A stretch of DNA of 25,353 bases, taken from an uncultured Fusobacterium sp. (GTDB lineage: Bacteria; Fusobacteriota; Fusobacteriia; Fusobacteriales; Fusobacteriaceae). Within the stretch, counting starts at the first letter, position 1. Each line of letters starts with the position of its first letter. Made by a program: the position numbers and the translations under genes. Below, piece by piece: positions 6,552-13,470 of the stretch. Location: contig NZ_CAJKIS010000035.1 of the NCBI RefSeq assembly GCF_905200055.1, forward strand, positions 1 through 25,353, in the 5' to 3' direction. Below the pieces are notes generated by a model. That model was not told where the DNA came from and did not search any database. It worked only from the letters and a program-made list of their open reading frames with translations.

Positions 6552-7610
6552 ATGAAAACTATTTTTGACAAAACAAACTTTGTAAATCTTCCTATTAAAA
6601 ACAGGATTTTCAGAAGTGCTGTTTGGGAGGGAGTTGCAGAAAATGAGCATATGACTGATGAGCTTTTTAAGACATATGAGGAGTTAGCAAAAGGTGGAAC
6701 AGGGGTAATTATAACAAGTTTTGTTACTGTTAATCCAGATGATATTCCAGCTCCTGATATGTTGGGAATATATAATGATTCCTTTATAGAAGAGTATAAA
6801 AAACTTACAGATATGGTTCACTCTTATGGAGCTAAAATATTTATACAACTTGTAGCTGGAGGATCTCAAGGTAGAAATAATGTTAATTTAGGGAAAACAA
6901 TCTACGGACCTTCTGCTCATGTAAATCCAATTACAGGAATTGAAGCTGTAGAGATGTCAAAAGAGAAGATAGATGAAGTAGTAAAACTTTTTAAAGATGC
7001 TAGTATTAGAGCAAAAGAGAGTGGTTTTGATGGAATCGAAATTCATGCTGCTCATGGATATCTGATTAGTCAATTTTTAAACCCTTTATTTAATAAGAGA
7101 GAGGATGAGTATGGAGGAGATGTTGATGGTAGAGGAAGACTTTTAATAGATACTTATCTTTCAGTTAGAGAGGCTGTTGGGGATGATTTTATAGTTGGTA
7201 TGAAGATCAACTGTGATGATTTTACAGATGGTGGATTTAATTTTGGAGAAAGCTCTTGGATTTGTGAAAGAATGGCTATGATGGGAATGGACTTTATTGA
7301 GATAAGTGGAGGAAATGCTATTAGAAAGATCTCATCTCCAGAAGAAGAGAGTTACTTTAAAGCCTTTGCTAATATAGTTGCTGAGGATAACAATATTCCT
7401 GTTGTACTTGTTGGTGGAAATAGAGATATTAATAGTATAGAGGAGATTTTAAATAATAGCAGCATTGAGTATTTTGCCTTTGCACGTCCTCTTATTCGTG
7501 AACCTAACTTAGCTAATAGATGGGAAAGTGGAGATAGATCAAGAGCTAAGTGCATATCTTGTAATAGATGTAAAGGTGAAAAAGGGGTAAGCTGTATTTT
7601 TAATAGATAG
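6552..7610 (+). CDS. Old Yellow Enzyme family NADH:flavin oxidoreductase with C-terminal Cys motif
   Basis: This 352-aa protein is a single FMN-binding TIM barrel of the Oxidored_FMN family (PF00724). It has the barrel opening FVNLPIKNRIFRSAVWEG, the substrate-anion-binding HAAH (H165, H168) in GFDGIEIHAAHGYLISQF, the EYGGDVDGRGR motif (187-196), and the FMN-phosphate strand VVLVGGNR. Such enzymes reduce activated C=C bonds of enoates and similar compounds. The end has four cysteines (C334, C337, C340, C348; CISCNRC then SC), matching the site where 2-enoate and 2,4-dienoyl reductases hold a [4Fe-4S] cluster, but the usual FAD/NAD(P) domain that follows is absent. Start: an in-frame GTG at 6543 has no ribosome-binding site, while the ATG at 6552 follows GAGGGG at good spacing. 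Monocistronic. Confidence 0.88.
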   Translation: MKTIFDKTNFVNLPIKNRIFRSAVWEGVAENEHMTDELFKTYEELAKGGTGVIITSFVTVNPDDIPAPDMLGIYNDSFIEEYKKLTDMVHSYGAKIFIQLVAGGSQGRNNVNLGKTIYGPSAHVNPITGIEAVEMSKEKIDEVVKLFKDASIRAKESGFDGIEIHAAHGYLISQFLNPLFNKREDEYGGDVDGRGRLLIDTYLSVREAVGDDFIVGMKINCDDFTDGGFNFGESSWICERMAMMGMDFIEISGGNAIRKISSPEEESYFKAFANIVAEDNNIPVVLVGGNRDINSIEEILNNSSIEYFAFARPLIREPNLANRWESGDRSRAKCISCNRCKGEKGVSCIFNR

Positions 7611-7623
7611 TTGGGATAAAAAA

Positions 7624-7655
7624 AGCTGAGTAATTACAAAATGTTTTACTCAGCT
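7624..7655. terminator. Bidirectional terminator
   Basis: AGCTGAGTAA (7624-7633) pairs perfectly with 7646-7655, flanked by A and T runs. It separates the reductase gene from the convergent repeat-protein gene ending at 7663. Confidence 0.85.
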
Positions 7656-7662
7656 CTTTTTC

Positions 7663-8427
7663 TTATCTATCTTTTTTTATTTCTCCATCTTCAAAATATG
7701 CAGTTCCTAACAATTTTCCATTTTCATAAAACATTGTCCAATCTCCGTTAAGTTTGCCATTTTTAAAAGTTCCAATGGCATTAACAGAGCCATTTTCATA
7801 GTATCTTATATATTTACCATTTTTCTCTTGATCTCTATACTCTTCACGAATTTTGATCTCCCCATTTTCATAGTAATATATAACTTCTCCATTAAGTTGT
7901 CCATTTTCAAACTCTTCACACATTTCAATTATTCCGCTTTCAAAAAACTTTTTAGATTTTCCATGAAGAAGATTGTTTTTAAAAGGAGCTATCTCTTTTA
8001 TAACCCCATTTGGATAATAAGTTATTCTATTTCCTTCTAAAGATCCATTTTTGAAAAGGCCTCTAGTTTTAATAGTTCCATCTTCATAATATTTTACCCA
8101 TTCACCATCAAGTTTATCTTTTAGAAAAACCATAGATTCTTTCATATTTCCATTTTCATAAAATTGGATAGAGTCACCATTTAGACTTCCATCAACAAAT
8201 GTATTAGACTCTTTTATGTTACCAGTTTTATAAAATTTTTCATTGACTCCCTCTTTTATCCCCTTGACAAATGGTTCATACTCTTTTACTGCTCCATTTC
8301 CATATCTAAAAATAAAGATTCCAGTAAAAGGGAGTATCTCATCTTCCATATAGGCAAGTCCATTTCTCATTCTTTTTGTAAAAAACTCCTCTTTTCTAAT
8401 ACCCTTTTCCTCTTGTTTATTACTCAT
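7663..8427 (-). CDS. YwqK-type MORN-repeat protein
   Basis: The protein of about 254 aa is made of nine consecutive ~23-residue repeats of the form YYENGxxxxxxxFKNGxLNGxW (MORN_2 type, PF07661): FRYGNG, FYKTG, FYENG, YYEDG, YYPNG, FFESG, YYENG, YYENG, FYENG. This is the layout of proteins annotated 'toxin-antitoxin system YwqK family antitoxin'; the toxin link is established only for some members. No signal peptide is visible. Two in-frame ATGs exist, 8442 and 8427; I prefer 8427, which has a GGGG nine bases ahead, although either would overlap the upstream gene. It forms a two-gene operon with the small membrane protein. No obvious toxin gene is adjacent unless that neighbour is one. Confidence 0.8.
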   Translation of the reverse strand: MSNKQEEKGIRKEEFFTKRMRNGLAYMEDEILPFTGIFIFRYGNGAVKEYEPFVKGIKEGVNEKFYKTGNIKESNTFVDGSLNGDSIQFYENGNMKESMVFLKDKLDGEWVKYYEDGTIKTRGLFKNGSLEGNRITYYPNGVIKEIAPFKNNLLHGKSKKFFESGIIEMCEEFENGQLNGEVIYYYENGEIKIREEYRDQEKNGKYIRYYENGSVNAIGTFKNGKLNGDWTMFYENGKLLGTAYFEDGEIKKDR

Positions 8428-8674
8428 TTTCTTTTTCCCCATTTTCTTCTATTTTTTTATTTTCTGATTCAATGTCCAATTTTTTTAAAAACCACTTTTT
8501 AGCCTTTAAAATAACTACTAAAAAGATAAAATAGTGTATATATTTTAACTCTTCAAAGCTCTTTCCAAAAATTTTATCACAAATAAATATTAAAGCTATC
8601 CAAAGTATTAGAATTCCGATTAAAATTCCTACAAATTTTCCCCAGATTTTCCAAAACCCTTCTCTTATTTCCAT
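8420..8674 (-). CDS. Small membrane protein, 84 aa
   Basis: The protein has two hydrophobic segments (FVGILIGILILWIALIFIC, and YIHYFIFLVVILKA) and a long charged C-terminal tail rich in Lys and Glu. I recognise no family. I place the start at the ATG at 8674, with TAAGGAG seven bases before it; the upstream ATG at 8707 overlaps the -10 box of the gene's promoter. Its stop codon overlaps the start of the YwqK-type gene by about 8 nt, so the two are probably translationally coupled and may act together. Confidence 0.65.
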   Translation of the reverse strand: MEIREGFWKIWGKFVGILIGILILWIALIFICDKIFGKSFEELKYIHYFIFLVVILKAKKWFLKKLDIESENKKIEENGEKENE

Positions 8675-8705
8675 AAAAATTCTCCTTACTCTTCTTAATG
8701 TCCAC

Positions 8706-8734
8706 ATTATAACATGAATTCTTTATTTTTTAAA
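8706..8734 (-). promoter_or_regulatory. Extended -10 promoter of the membrane protein/YwqK operon
   Basis: On the - strand, TGTTATAAT (8714-8706) is an extended -10 box with a consensus hexamer. TTTAAA 17 bp upstream is a weak -35. Transcription would start near 8699, so the operon does not depend on the RNA promoter further upstream. Confidence 0.6.
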
Positions 8735-8819
8735 TAAGAAATCTCTTTTATATTATGAATTTTAATAGTTTATTTTAATAAAAGCTATCAAAAGTAAGAT
8801 TTTAAATATTGAAGAAATA

Positions 8820-8847
8820 AAAAAACACGAAATTAATCGTGTTTTTT
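8820..8847 (-). terminator. Terminator of the candidate small RNA
   Basis: A perfect 11-bp stem (8820-8830 with 8837-8847), 6-base loop, ending in a T run when read on the - strand. Confidence 0.85.
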
Positions 8848-9117
8848 AGTTATATCCTTATTCTAGATGGTCAGCTCCTTATACCCCTATTTTTGACTTT
8901 ATTTGAATTAGAGATATTTTAAACTTTAAAATTTTAGGAGCATTTTTTAATCACTTGTTTTAATAATTAGTACTCTTTCTATTTTCTTCCCTTTTGCTCG
9001 TACAACTTTTTTCTAAAAAGTGTAATTTAATGAGCATCTGTCCCTTTAGTTATAAGGAGCTATTAAATTTTAACCTGTTATTTTTTAAAAAATTAGGTTC
9101 TGGAATTTAGGTTCCAT
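8820..9117 (-). ncRNA. Candidate stand-alone structured small RNA, ~300 nt
   Basis: No open frame of note exists here, yet the stretch has a complete transcription unit on the - strand: TTGACA and an extended -10 (9153-9124), and a strong terminator (8847-8820). In RNA sense, AGCTCCTTATA (9061-9051) pairs perfectly with TATAAGGAGCT (8883-8873), an 11-bp stem closing a 190-nt domain. Inside it, TGCTC (9036-9032) can pair with GAGCA (8999-8995) around a nested ACTTTTT/AAAAAGT hairpin. Upstream of the domain, GGAA/TTCC and AACCT/AGGTT hairpins fit the 5' end. I could not match it to RNase P RNA, tmRNA or SRP RNA by their conserved motifs. A divergent 6S RNA, a regulatory sRNA or an unnamed motif are all open. 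Confidence 0.55.
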
Positions 9118-9123
9118 AAAATT

Positions 9124-9153
9124 ATTCTAACATCGACAAGATATTTTTGTCAA
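9124..9153 (-). promoter_or_regulatory. Promoter of the candidate small RNA
   Basis: On the - strand, consensus TTGACA (9153-9148), an 18-bp spacer, and TGTTAGAAT (9132-9124), an extended -10 with TG-N-TAGAAT. Start of transcription is expected near 9117. Confidence 0.65.
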
Positions 9154-9178
9154 TATTATAATAGATTTTTATAATTTT

Positions 9179-9256
9179 AAGGTATACAGAAACTCCATTT
9201 CTGCATCTCAAAAGTAGTAGTCGTTAAAACTCCTCTACTTTTGGAATCGACAGAAA
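9179..9256 (-). repeat. Two-hairpin repeat module, inverted copy
   Basis: Read on the - strand this matches the modules at 10477-10556 and 24991-25067. First hairpin: CAAAAGTAG (9243-9235) with CTACTTTTG (9217-9209). Second: CAGAAA with TTTCTG (9203-9187). It lies downstream of the metallophosphoesterase gene, opposite in orientation to the copy upstream of that gene. Confidence 0.8.
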
Positions 9257-9287
9257 TTATTTGTCAAAGAAAATTTTATGTAAATTA

Positions 9288-9330
9288 AGGTATGTAGAAA
9301 CTCCATTTTTATATCTTGAAATTTGTAAAA
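9288..9330 (-). repeat. Degenerate second copy of the repeat module
   Basis: The string AGAAACTCCATTT (9297-9309) and its flanks repeat 9188-9200 of the neighbouring module, but the first hairpin has decayed. It looks like a worn tandem copy. Confidence 0.5.
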
Positions 9331-9331
9331 A

Positions 9332-9363
9332 AAATAGCTATTGCTATATAACAATAACTATTT
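9332..9363 (-). terminator. Terminator of the metallophosphoesterase gene
   Basis: On the - strand a 12-bp stem (9363-9352 with 9343-9332, one wobble) with an 8-base loop is followed by a run of Ts, eight bases after the stop codon. Confidence 0.78.
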
Positions 9364-9370
9364 CTTTAAA

Positions 9371-10447
9371 TTATTTAATTTTTATTAATACAATTTCTGA
9401 TTGAGTTCCTATTCTTATAGGTGGTCCCCAAGTTCCATAACCAGAAGAAACAACAACATTTGTATCTTGAAACTTTTTGTAACCATAATCTAGCTTAAAA
9501 ATCTTCTTAGTGAAAAGACTTCCCGGAAAAAATTGCCCTCTATGAGTATGTCCAGACACTTGTAAAAAAACCTTGTTTTTAACTGTTTCATCAATAGTAT
9601 CTGGAGTATGTTGCATATATAATACTGGTTTCTCCTCACTATCTTTTAAAATTTCACTCAATGGTTGCTTAGAGTAATTGTCACGAGATGCAACATAGAA
9701 ACTATCATCTATTAAAATTTTACCATCTCTTAAAACATTAATATTTTTATAACTATTTAACCTATCAGTAAACTCCTTAACTTTTCCACCATAGATATCA
9801 TGGTTACCAATGTTTATAAAAACCCCATATCTGCTTTTAATATTTTTAAAATTTTCAAGCATATTTTTTTCAATTACAGGTTTTAAGTGCATATCAACAG
9901 TATCTCCAGCTACTAAAACTAGATCTGGATTTAAACTATTCACCTTTTTAACTAAATTTTCCATTGAACTATTTCCATTGATATAGCCTAGATGTATATC
10001 TGAAATTAAAGCAATATTTATAGGCTTTTTAAATTTTCCCTCACTATTTATTTCATACTCTTTTACAACTGTAACTTTTTTAAAATATGTTCCAATAACA
10101 AGAAGAATTACAACAATAGGAATAACAAATTTATATAAAGTTATATCTGTTCTATTTTTTAAAAGAAGATTACCGATAAAGGCAACTATATACAAAATTT
10201 CACCATATATTATAAATGCCATAAAGTAATATACTATATATGCTAAAATCTGGTTAATTTCATAAGAAAAATTTTCAGAAAAATAGCGACTATATATCAC
10301 ATAACTATACATAAAAGCACTTAAACCAATTAAAATTAAGGTAAAAGCTATTTTAAAATTTGCTGGGACAATATGTTTTACAGTCATATATATAGTAAAA
10401 CAATTTCCAAGAAAAAAAGTTAATAATAGTATAAAAAAATAATTCAT
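9371..10447 (-). CDS. Membrane-anchored metallophosphoesterase (YkuE/YaeI-like)
   Basis: This 358-aa protein has an N-terminal region of about four membrane helices (roughly 1-20, 32-52, 67-97, 105-121), then a calcineurin-like phosphoesterase domain. All metal-binding motifs are present: ISDIHLG (D150, H152), AGDTVD (D182), GNHD (N215, H216), QHTPD (H280), and SGHTHRGQ (H300, H302). Relatives such as YkuE and YaeI act at the membrane, some on lipid-linked phosphates (UDP-diacylglucosamine-type pyrophosphate hydrolysis is known for others in the superfamily); the substrate here is unknown. GGGG lies eight bases before the ATG, a weak ribosome-binding site. Monocistronic, bracketed by inverted repeat modules. 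Confidence 0.88.
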   Translation of the reverse strand: MNYFFILLLTFFLGNCFTIYMTVKHIVPANFKIAFTLILIGLSAFMYSYVIYSRYFSENFSYEINQILAYIVYYFMAFIIYGEILYIVAFIGNLLLKNRTDITLYKFVIPIVVILLVIGTYFKKVTVVKEYEINSEGKFKKPINIALISDIHLGYINGNSSMENLVKKVNSLNPDLVLVAGDTVDMHLKPVIEKNMLENFKNIKSRYGVFINIGNHDIYGGKVKEFTDRLNSYKNINVLRDGKILIDDSFYVASRDNYSKQPLSEILKDSEEKPVLYMQHTPDTIDETVKNKVFLQVSGHTHRGQFFPGSLFTKKIFKLDYGYKKFQDTNVVVSSGYGTWGPPIRIGTQSEIVLIKIK

Positions 10448-10476
10448 AATCTACCCCATTTTTTTAAGTTATTTAA

Positions 10477-10556
10477 ACTATAATTTCCAAAAGTAGAGGA
10501 GTGCAAACGACTACTACTTTTGAGACGCAGAAACAAAGTTTCTGTGATCCTTAAAG
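10477..10556 (+). repeat. Two-hairpin repeat module
   Basis: Hairpin one: CAAAAGTAG (10488-10496) with CTACTTTTG (10514-10522), 17-base loop. Hairpin two: CAGAAAC (10528-10534) with GTTTCTG (10538-10544), 3-base loop. The block is nearly identical to 24991-25067 and, inverted, to 9179-9256. It immediately precedes the large stem-loop element, as in the 25-kb copy. Confidence 0.85.
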
Positions 10557-10583
10557 CTATATTAACAAAACTTATATTACCCC

Positions 10584-10819
10584 TAACATCAAGTTGACGT
10601 AATTTGGAGGTGAATATTAGAAGCCCTTAGCGAAATGCAGTTAAGAAAATGCAACGTGTTTGAGGCGTAGCCGAGTTTTGCATTTTCAACGGAATGAGCA
10701 ATAGGGATTCTTTATTCACTGACATGGAGACAACTTGATGTTAAAAAAAGAAATTTTAATAACTTAACTTGACTAATAATCGCTAATGCAAAGGCACTTT
10801 GTCAAAACCTAACGATATA
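10584..10819 (+). repeat. Large structured repeat element (copy B)
   Basis: An outer 13-bp perfect inverted repeat (TAACATCAAGTTG at 10584-10596 with 10731-10743) encloses a second stem (10619-10627 with 10703-10711, one mismatch) and an inner perfect 10-bp stem (GAAAATGCAA at 10645-10654 with 10678-10687). The apical loop starts CGTGTTTGA, as in the 25.2-kb copy. After the outer stem comes a tail with AACTTAACTTGACTAAT (10761-10777), a CAAAG/CTTTG hairpin (10789-10801) and AAACCTAACGAT. The remaining sequence to 11054 is AT-rich and holds only the promoter described below. No open frame is supported here. Confidence 0.8.
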
Positions 10820-10967
10820 CAAGAAAAAATGAACTTAGTTAGATATATTATAGTTTTAACAATTAAAATTAGAAAAAGTCATATAATCATATTTATATAA
10901 TATATTTATCATTAATAAAATTAATGTAAAGTGAAGTAAACATTTCAAATTTCTATCAGTAAAACTA

Positions 10968-11004
10968 TTCAATAATTGTATGAAATGTGGTATTATCTTA
11001 TTAT
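10968..11004 (+). promoter_or_regulatory. Promoter region of the fumarase operon
   Basis: Two overlapping options: TTCAAT (10968-10973), 17-bp spacer, extended -10 TGGTATTAT (10988-10996); or TTGTAT (10976-10981), 17-bp spacer, TATTAT (10999-11004). I cannot choose between them by sequence. Confidence 0.45.
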
Positions 11005-11009
11005 AGAAA

Positions 11010-11021
11010 TACAAATTTGTA
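11010..11021. promoter_or_regulatory. 12-bp palindrome in the fumarase leader
   Basis: TACAAATTTGTA is a perfect palindrome lying at or just past the expected transcription start and 33 bp before the start codon. It could be a repressor site; AT-richness makes chance possible. Confidence 0.3.
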
Positions 11022-11054
11022 CCTTTTAAAATACTAAAGGAAGGGTGATATATA

Positions 11055-11897
11055 ATGAGAGAATTAGATTTACAAAGAGTAACTGATGAAGTAGAAAGAA
11101 TGTGTATTGAAGGAAACTACTTTATTGGAAAAGAAGTTTTAGACAAAATTAAAGAAGCTTATGCAAAAGAAGAATCAGAAGTAGGAAAAAATATTCTAGG
11201 GCAAATCATTGAAAATGATGAAATTGCTGCGAATGAACAAGTTCCTATGTGTCAAGATACAGGAATCGTAGTTGTATTCTTAGAAGTTGGAACAGAAGTA
11301 AGAATACCAGGAGATATATATGCTGCAATCAATGAAGGAGTAAGAAGAGGATATGAGAAAGGATATTTAAGAAAATCAGTAGTTAAAGATCCTTTAGATA
11401 GAGTAAATACTAAAGATAATACTCCAGCAGTTATTCATACTACATTAGTTCCAGGTTCAGATAAAGTAAAAATCGTTGTAGCTCCAAAAGGTGGAGGTTC
11501 TGAAAACATGAGTGCTTTAAGAATGTTAAAACCATCTGACGGAATCGACGGAATTAAAAAATTAGTAGTAGAAACTATTAAAAATGCAGGAGGAAACCCT
11601 TGCCCTCCAATTATAGTAGGAGTAGGAATCGGAGGAAACTTTGAAAAATCTGCAATTCTAGCAAAAAAAGCTGTACTTAGAGATATCAATGATAAGAGCA
11701 GCAGCCCTATCAATGCAAAATTAGAAGAAGAATTACTAGAACTTATCAATAAAACTGGAGTGGGACCTTTAGGACTTGGAGGAAGAACTACAGCTTTAGC
11801 TGTTAAAGTTGAAACTTATCCATGCCATATAGCAGCTCTTCCTGTTGCTATCAACATTAACTGCCATGCAGCTAGACATAAAGAAGTAGAACTATAA
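11055..11897 (+). CDS. Class I fumarate hydratase / L(+)-tartrate dehydratase, alpha subunit
   Basis: This 280-aa protein corresponds to the N-terminal part of class I fumarases (FumA/FumB) and to TtdA. The three cysteines that hold the catalytic [4Fe-4S] cluster are in their conserved contexts: PMCQDTG (C66), GGNPCPP (C183) and INCHAARH (C270). Also visible are the APKGGGSENMS loop and GGRTTALAV. The enzyme adds or removes water between malate and fumarate and is oxygen-sensitive. It needs the beta subunit encoded 51 nt downstream. Sequence alone does not separate fumarase from tartrate dehydratase; the two-gene form is usual for fumarase in anaerobes. Ribosome-binding site AAAGGAAGGGTG. Confidence 0.9.
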   Translation: MRELDLQRVTDEVERMCIEGNYFIGKEVLDKIKEAYAKEESEVGKNILGQIIENDEIAANEQVPMCQDTGIVVVFLEVGTEVRIPGDIYAAINEGVRRGYEKGYLRKSVVKDPLDRVNTKDNTPAVIHTTLVPGSDKVKIVVAPKGGGSENMSALRMLKPSDGIDGIKKLVVETIKNAGGNPCPPIIVGVGIGGNFEKSAILAKKAVLRDINDKSSSPINAKLEEELLELINKTGVGPLGLGGRTTALAVKVETYPCHIAALPVAININCHAARHKEVEL

Positions 11898-11948
11898 TTT
11901 AAGTATTATTAAAGGTTATTGAAAAATAAGTTTTAGGAGGGAATATAA

Positions 11949-12506
11949 ATGGAATATCATATTACTACACCATTAAAAGAAGAAGATATAGCTAAATTAA
12001 AAGCTGGAGATACAGTAAAAATCACTGGAGTTATATATACTGCTAGAGATGCTGCACATGCTAGATTAGTAAAATTACTAGATGAAGGAAAAGAACTTCC
12101 AATAGATGTAAAAGGACAAGTTATCTACTATGTAGGACCAACACCTGCTAAACCTGGAAGACCTATCGGAAGTGCAGGACCTACTACAAGTTACAGAATG
12201 GATGCTTATGCACCTAGACTTATCAAAGAGGGATTAAAAGGAATGATAGGAAAAGGAGCTAGGTCTAAAGAAGTTAAAGATGCTATAAAATCTGAAAAAG
12301 CTGTATATTTTGCAGCAGTTGGGGGAGCAGCAGCTCTTATAGCTAAATCTATTAAAAAAGCTGAAATTATAACTTATGAAGATTTAGGAGCAGAGGCATT
12401 AAGAAGAATGGAAGTTGTAGACTTCCCAGCAATAGTTATCAATGATATCTATGGTGGAGACCTTTATCAAGAAGGTCAAGCTAAATGGAATGAACTAGAT
12501 AAATAG
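11949..12506 (+). CDS. Class I fumarate hydratase / L(+)-tartrate dehydratase, beta subunit
   Basis: This 185-aa protein matches the C-terminal domain of class I fumarases (TtdB-like). Landmarks are the GPTPAKPGRPIGSAGPTTSY stretch (about 64-83) with RMDAYAPRL, the GKGARS phosphate-like loop (about 102-107), and VYFAAVGGAAAL. It completes the active site of the alpha subunit. A strong TTTTAGGAGGG site precedes the ATG, and a hairpin terminator follows the stop codon, so the operon has two genes. Confidence 0.9.
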   Translation: MEYHITTPLKEEDIAKLKAGDTVKITGVIYTARDAAHARLVKLLDEGKELPIDVKGQVIYYVGPTPAKPGRPIGSAGPTTSYRMDAYAPRLIKEGLKGMIGKGARSKEVKDAIKSEKAVYFAAVGGAAALIAKSIKKAEIITYEDLGAEALRRMEVVDFPAIVINDIYGGDLYQEGQAKWNELDK

Positions 12507-12536
12507 TAGTTCAATTTTTTAGGAATTAGAGTATTC

Positions 12537-12578
12537 AAAACGAACCTAAAGTGTTATTTTGACATAAAGGTTCGTTTT
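12537..12578 (+). terminator. Terminator of the fumarase operon
   Basis: AAAACGAACCT (12537-12547) pairs perfectly with 12568-12578, with a 20-base loop and a trailing T run. Confidence 0.85.
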
Positions 12579-12617
12579 TTTGTTTTGCTACCTCTTTTTT
12601 TTTCCTCCAATTCAAGG

Positions 12618-12623
12618 TATAAT
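12618..12623 (+). promoter_or_regulatory. Probable -10 box for the WG-repeat gene cluster
   Basis: TATAAT lies 36 bp before the start codon at 12659, after the fumarase terminator. No good -35 is seen in the pyrimidine-rich stretch upstream. Confidence 0.35.
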
Positions 12624-12658
12624 ATTAGTAACAATACATACTAATGGGAGGGGTTAAA

Positions 12659-13435
12659 ATGCTAAGATTATTTATTATTATGTTACTAACAACTGTCACA
12701 GCTTTAGGGGGCGAACTTATAAAGATAGATAATCTTATATTTGAAGAAGTTCCAATAAAAAGAGAGTTTAAAGATTATAAGGTAGGAAGGGTATTAGATG
12801 GAGATAAACGATATATAGGGTTATATGGTATTATTGATAAAGATAACCAGTTAATAACTAAACCAAATAATATGCTAGTTTCTATTCAAAAAGATTATGT
12901 ATATTTAGTCGATATAAATTATAGAGAGGGAATTTTATCAAAAGAGGGAAAATGGATTGGTAAAATGGGAGAATTTAAATATAAAAACAAAGAATCTCAA
13001 ATGTATAGTGAACTTGATGATAAAAAGACAAATAAATATTTTATAATTTATAAAGTTGAAAATAGAAAGTATAAATATGGATACCTTAACTTTAATGGTG
13101 ATATTCAAGTGCCGATGATATACGAAGATGCTAGAAATTTTTCAGAAGGGTTTGCATTAGTTAAAAAAGATGGAAGATGGGGCTACATAAATGAAAATGG
13201 AAAACCAATAACAGAGTTTAAATTTTTAGATGGAAAACCTTTTAAAAACGGAGAAGCATCTGTAAGAGAAAATTCTGAGAGATATTACATAGATACAAAT
13301 GGAGAAAAAAAGGTTTTTAAGAGTTTTTGCGGTAATATTAAAGATGTAGTTGTAAATTTCTTCTATGATACAAAAGGAAAAGCAGGAACAATTTGGAGTG
13401 ATAATATTAAGGAAAAGAAAAAAATAGATCTATAA
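12659..13435 (+). CDS. Exported WG-repeat protein
   Basis: This 258-aa protein starts with a Sec signal peptide (MLRLFIIMLLTTVTALGG) and then carries WG-type beta repeats: YKYGYLNFNGDIQVPMIYED, then GFALVKKDGRWGYINENGKP, and a more worn YYIDTNGEKK. These units (WG_beta_rep, PF14903) form beta structures in exported bacterial proteins of unknown function. The start at 12659 follows GGGAGGGG at proper spacing; the in-frame ATG at 12644 overlaps that site. It is 35 nt upstream of the channel gene and probably in one operon with it. Cell location should be periplasm or surface. Confidence 0.75.
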   Translation: MLRLFIIMLLTTVTALGGELIKIDNLIFEEVPIKREFKDYKVGRVLDGDKRYIGLYGIIDKDNQLITKPNNMLVSIQKDYVYLVDINYREGILSKEGKWIGKMGEFKYKNKESQMYSELDDKKTNKYFIIYKVENRKYKYGYLNFNGDIQVPMIYEDARNFSEGFALVKKDGRWGYINENGKPITEFKFLDGKPFKNGEASVRENSERYYIDTNGEKKVFKSFCGNIKDVVVNFFYDTKGKAGTIWSDNIKEKKKIDL

Positions 13436-13470
13436 ACATCATTGGGGCAGTATAAAAAGGAGATGACGAA

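Noticed and set aside
9056..9117. Ten-codon leader peptide starting at the ATG near 9117 of the candidate RNA
   Set aside because: It begins at the predicted transcript start with no room for a ribosome-binding site, and has no amino-acid bias suggesting attenuation.
8820..9117. T-box, lysine or cobalamin riboswitch in the candidate RNA
   Set aside because: The conserved T-box string, lysine-riboswitch core and B12-box are not visible, and the downstream operon has its own promoter past the terminator.
10477..10819. Insertion sequence remnant or CRISPR array
   Set aside because: No transposase fragment and no regular repeat-spacer pattern; the repeats are hairpins in different orientations and contexts.
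10940..10988. 8-bp inverted repeat ACATTTCA/TGAAATGT upstream of the fumarase operon
   Set aside because: Arms are 33 bp apart in AT-rich DNA; chance is likely, and nothing else supports a site.
11435..11749. 104-codon - strand frame inside the fumarase alpha gene
   Set aside because: Shadow of a strongly supported + strand gene; no ribosome-binding site or promoter.
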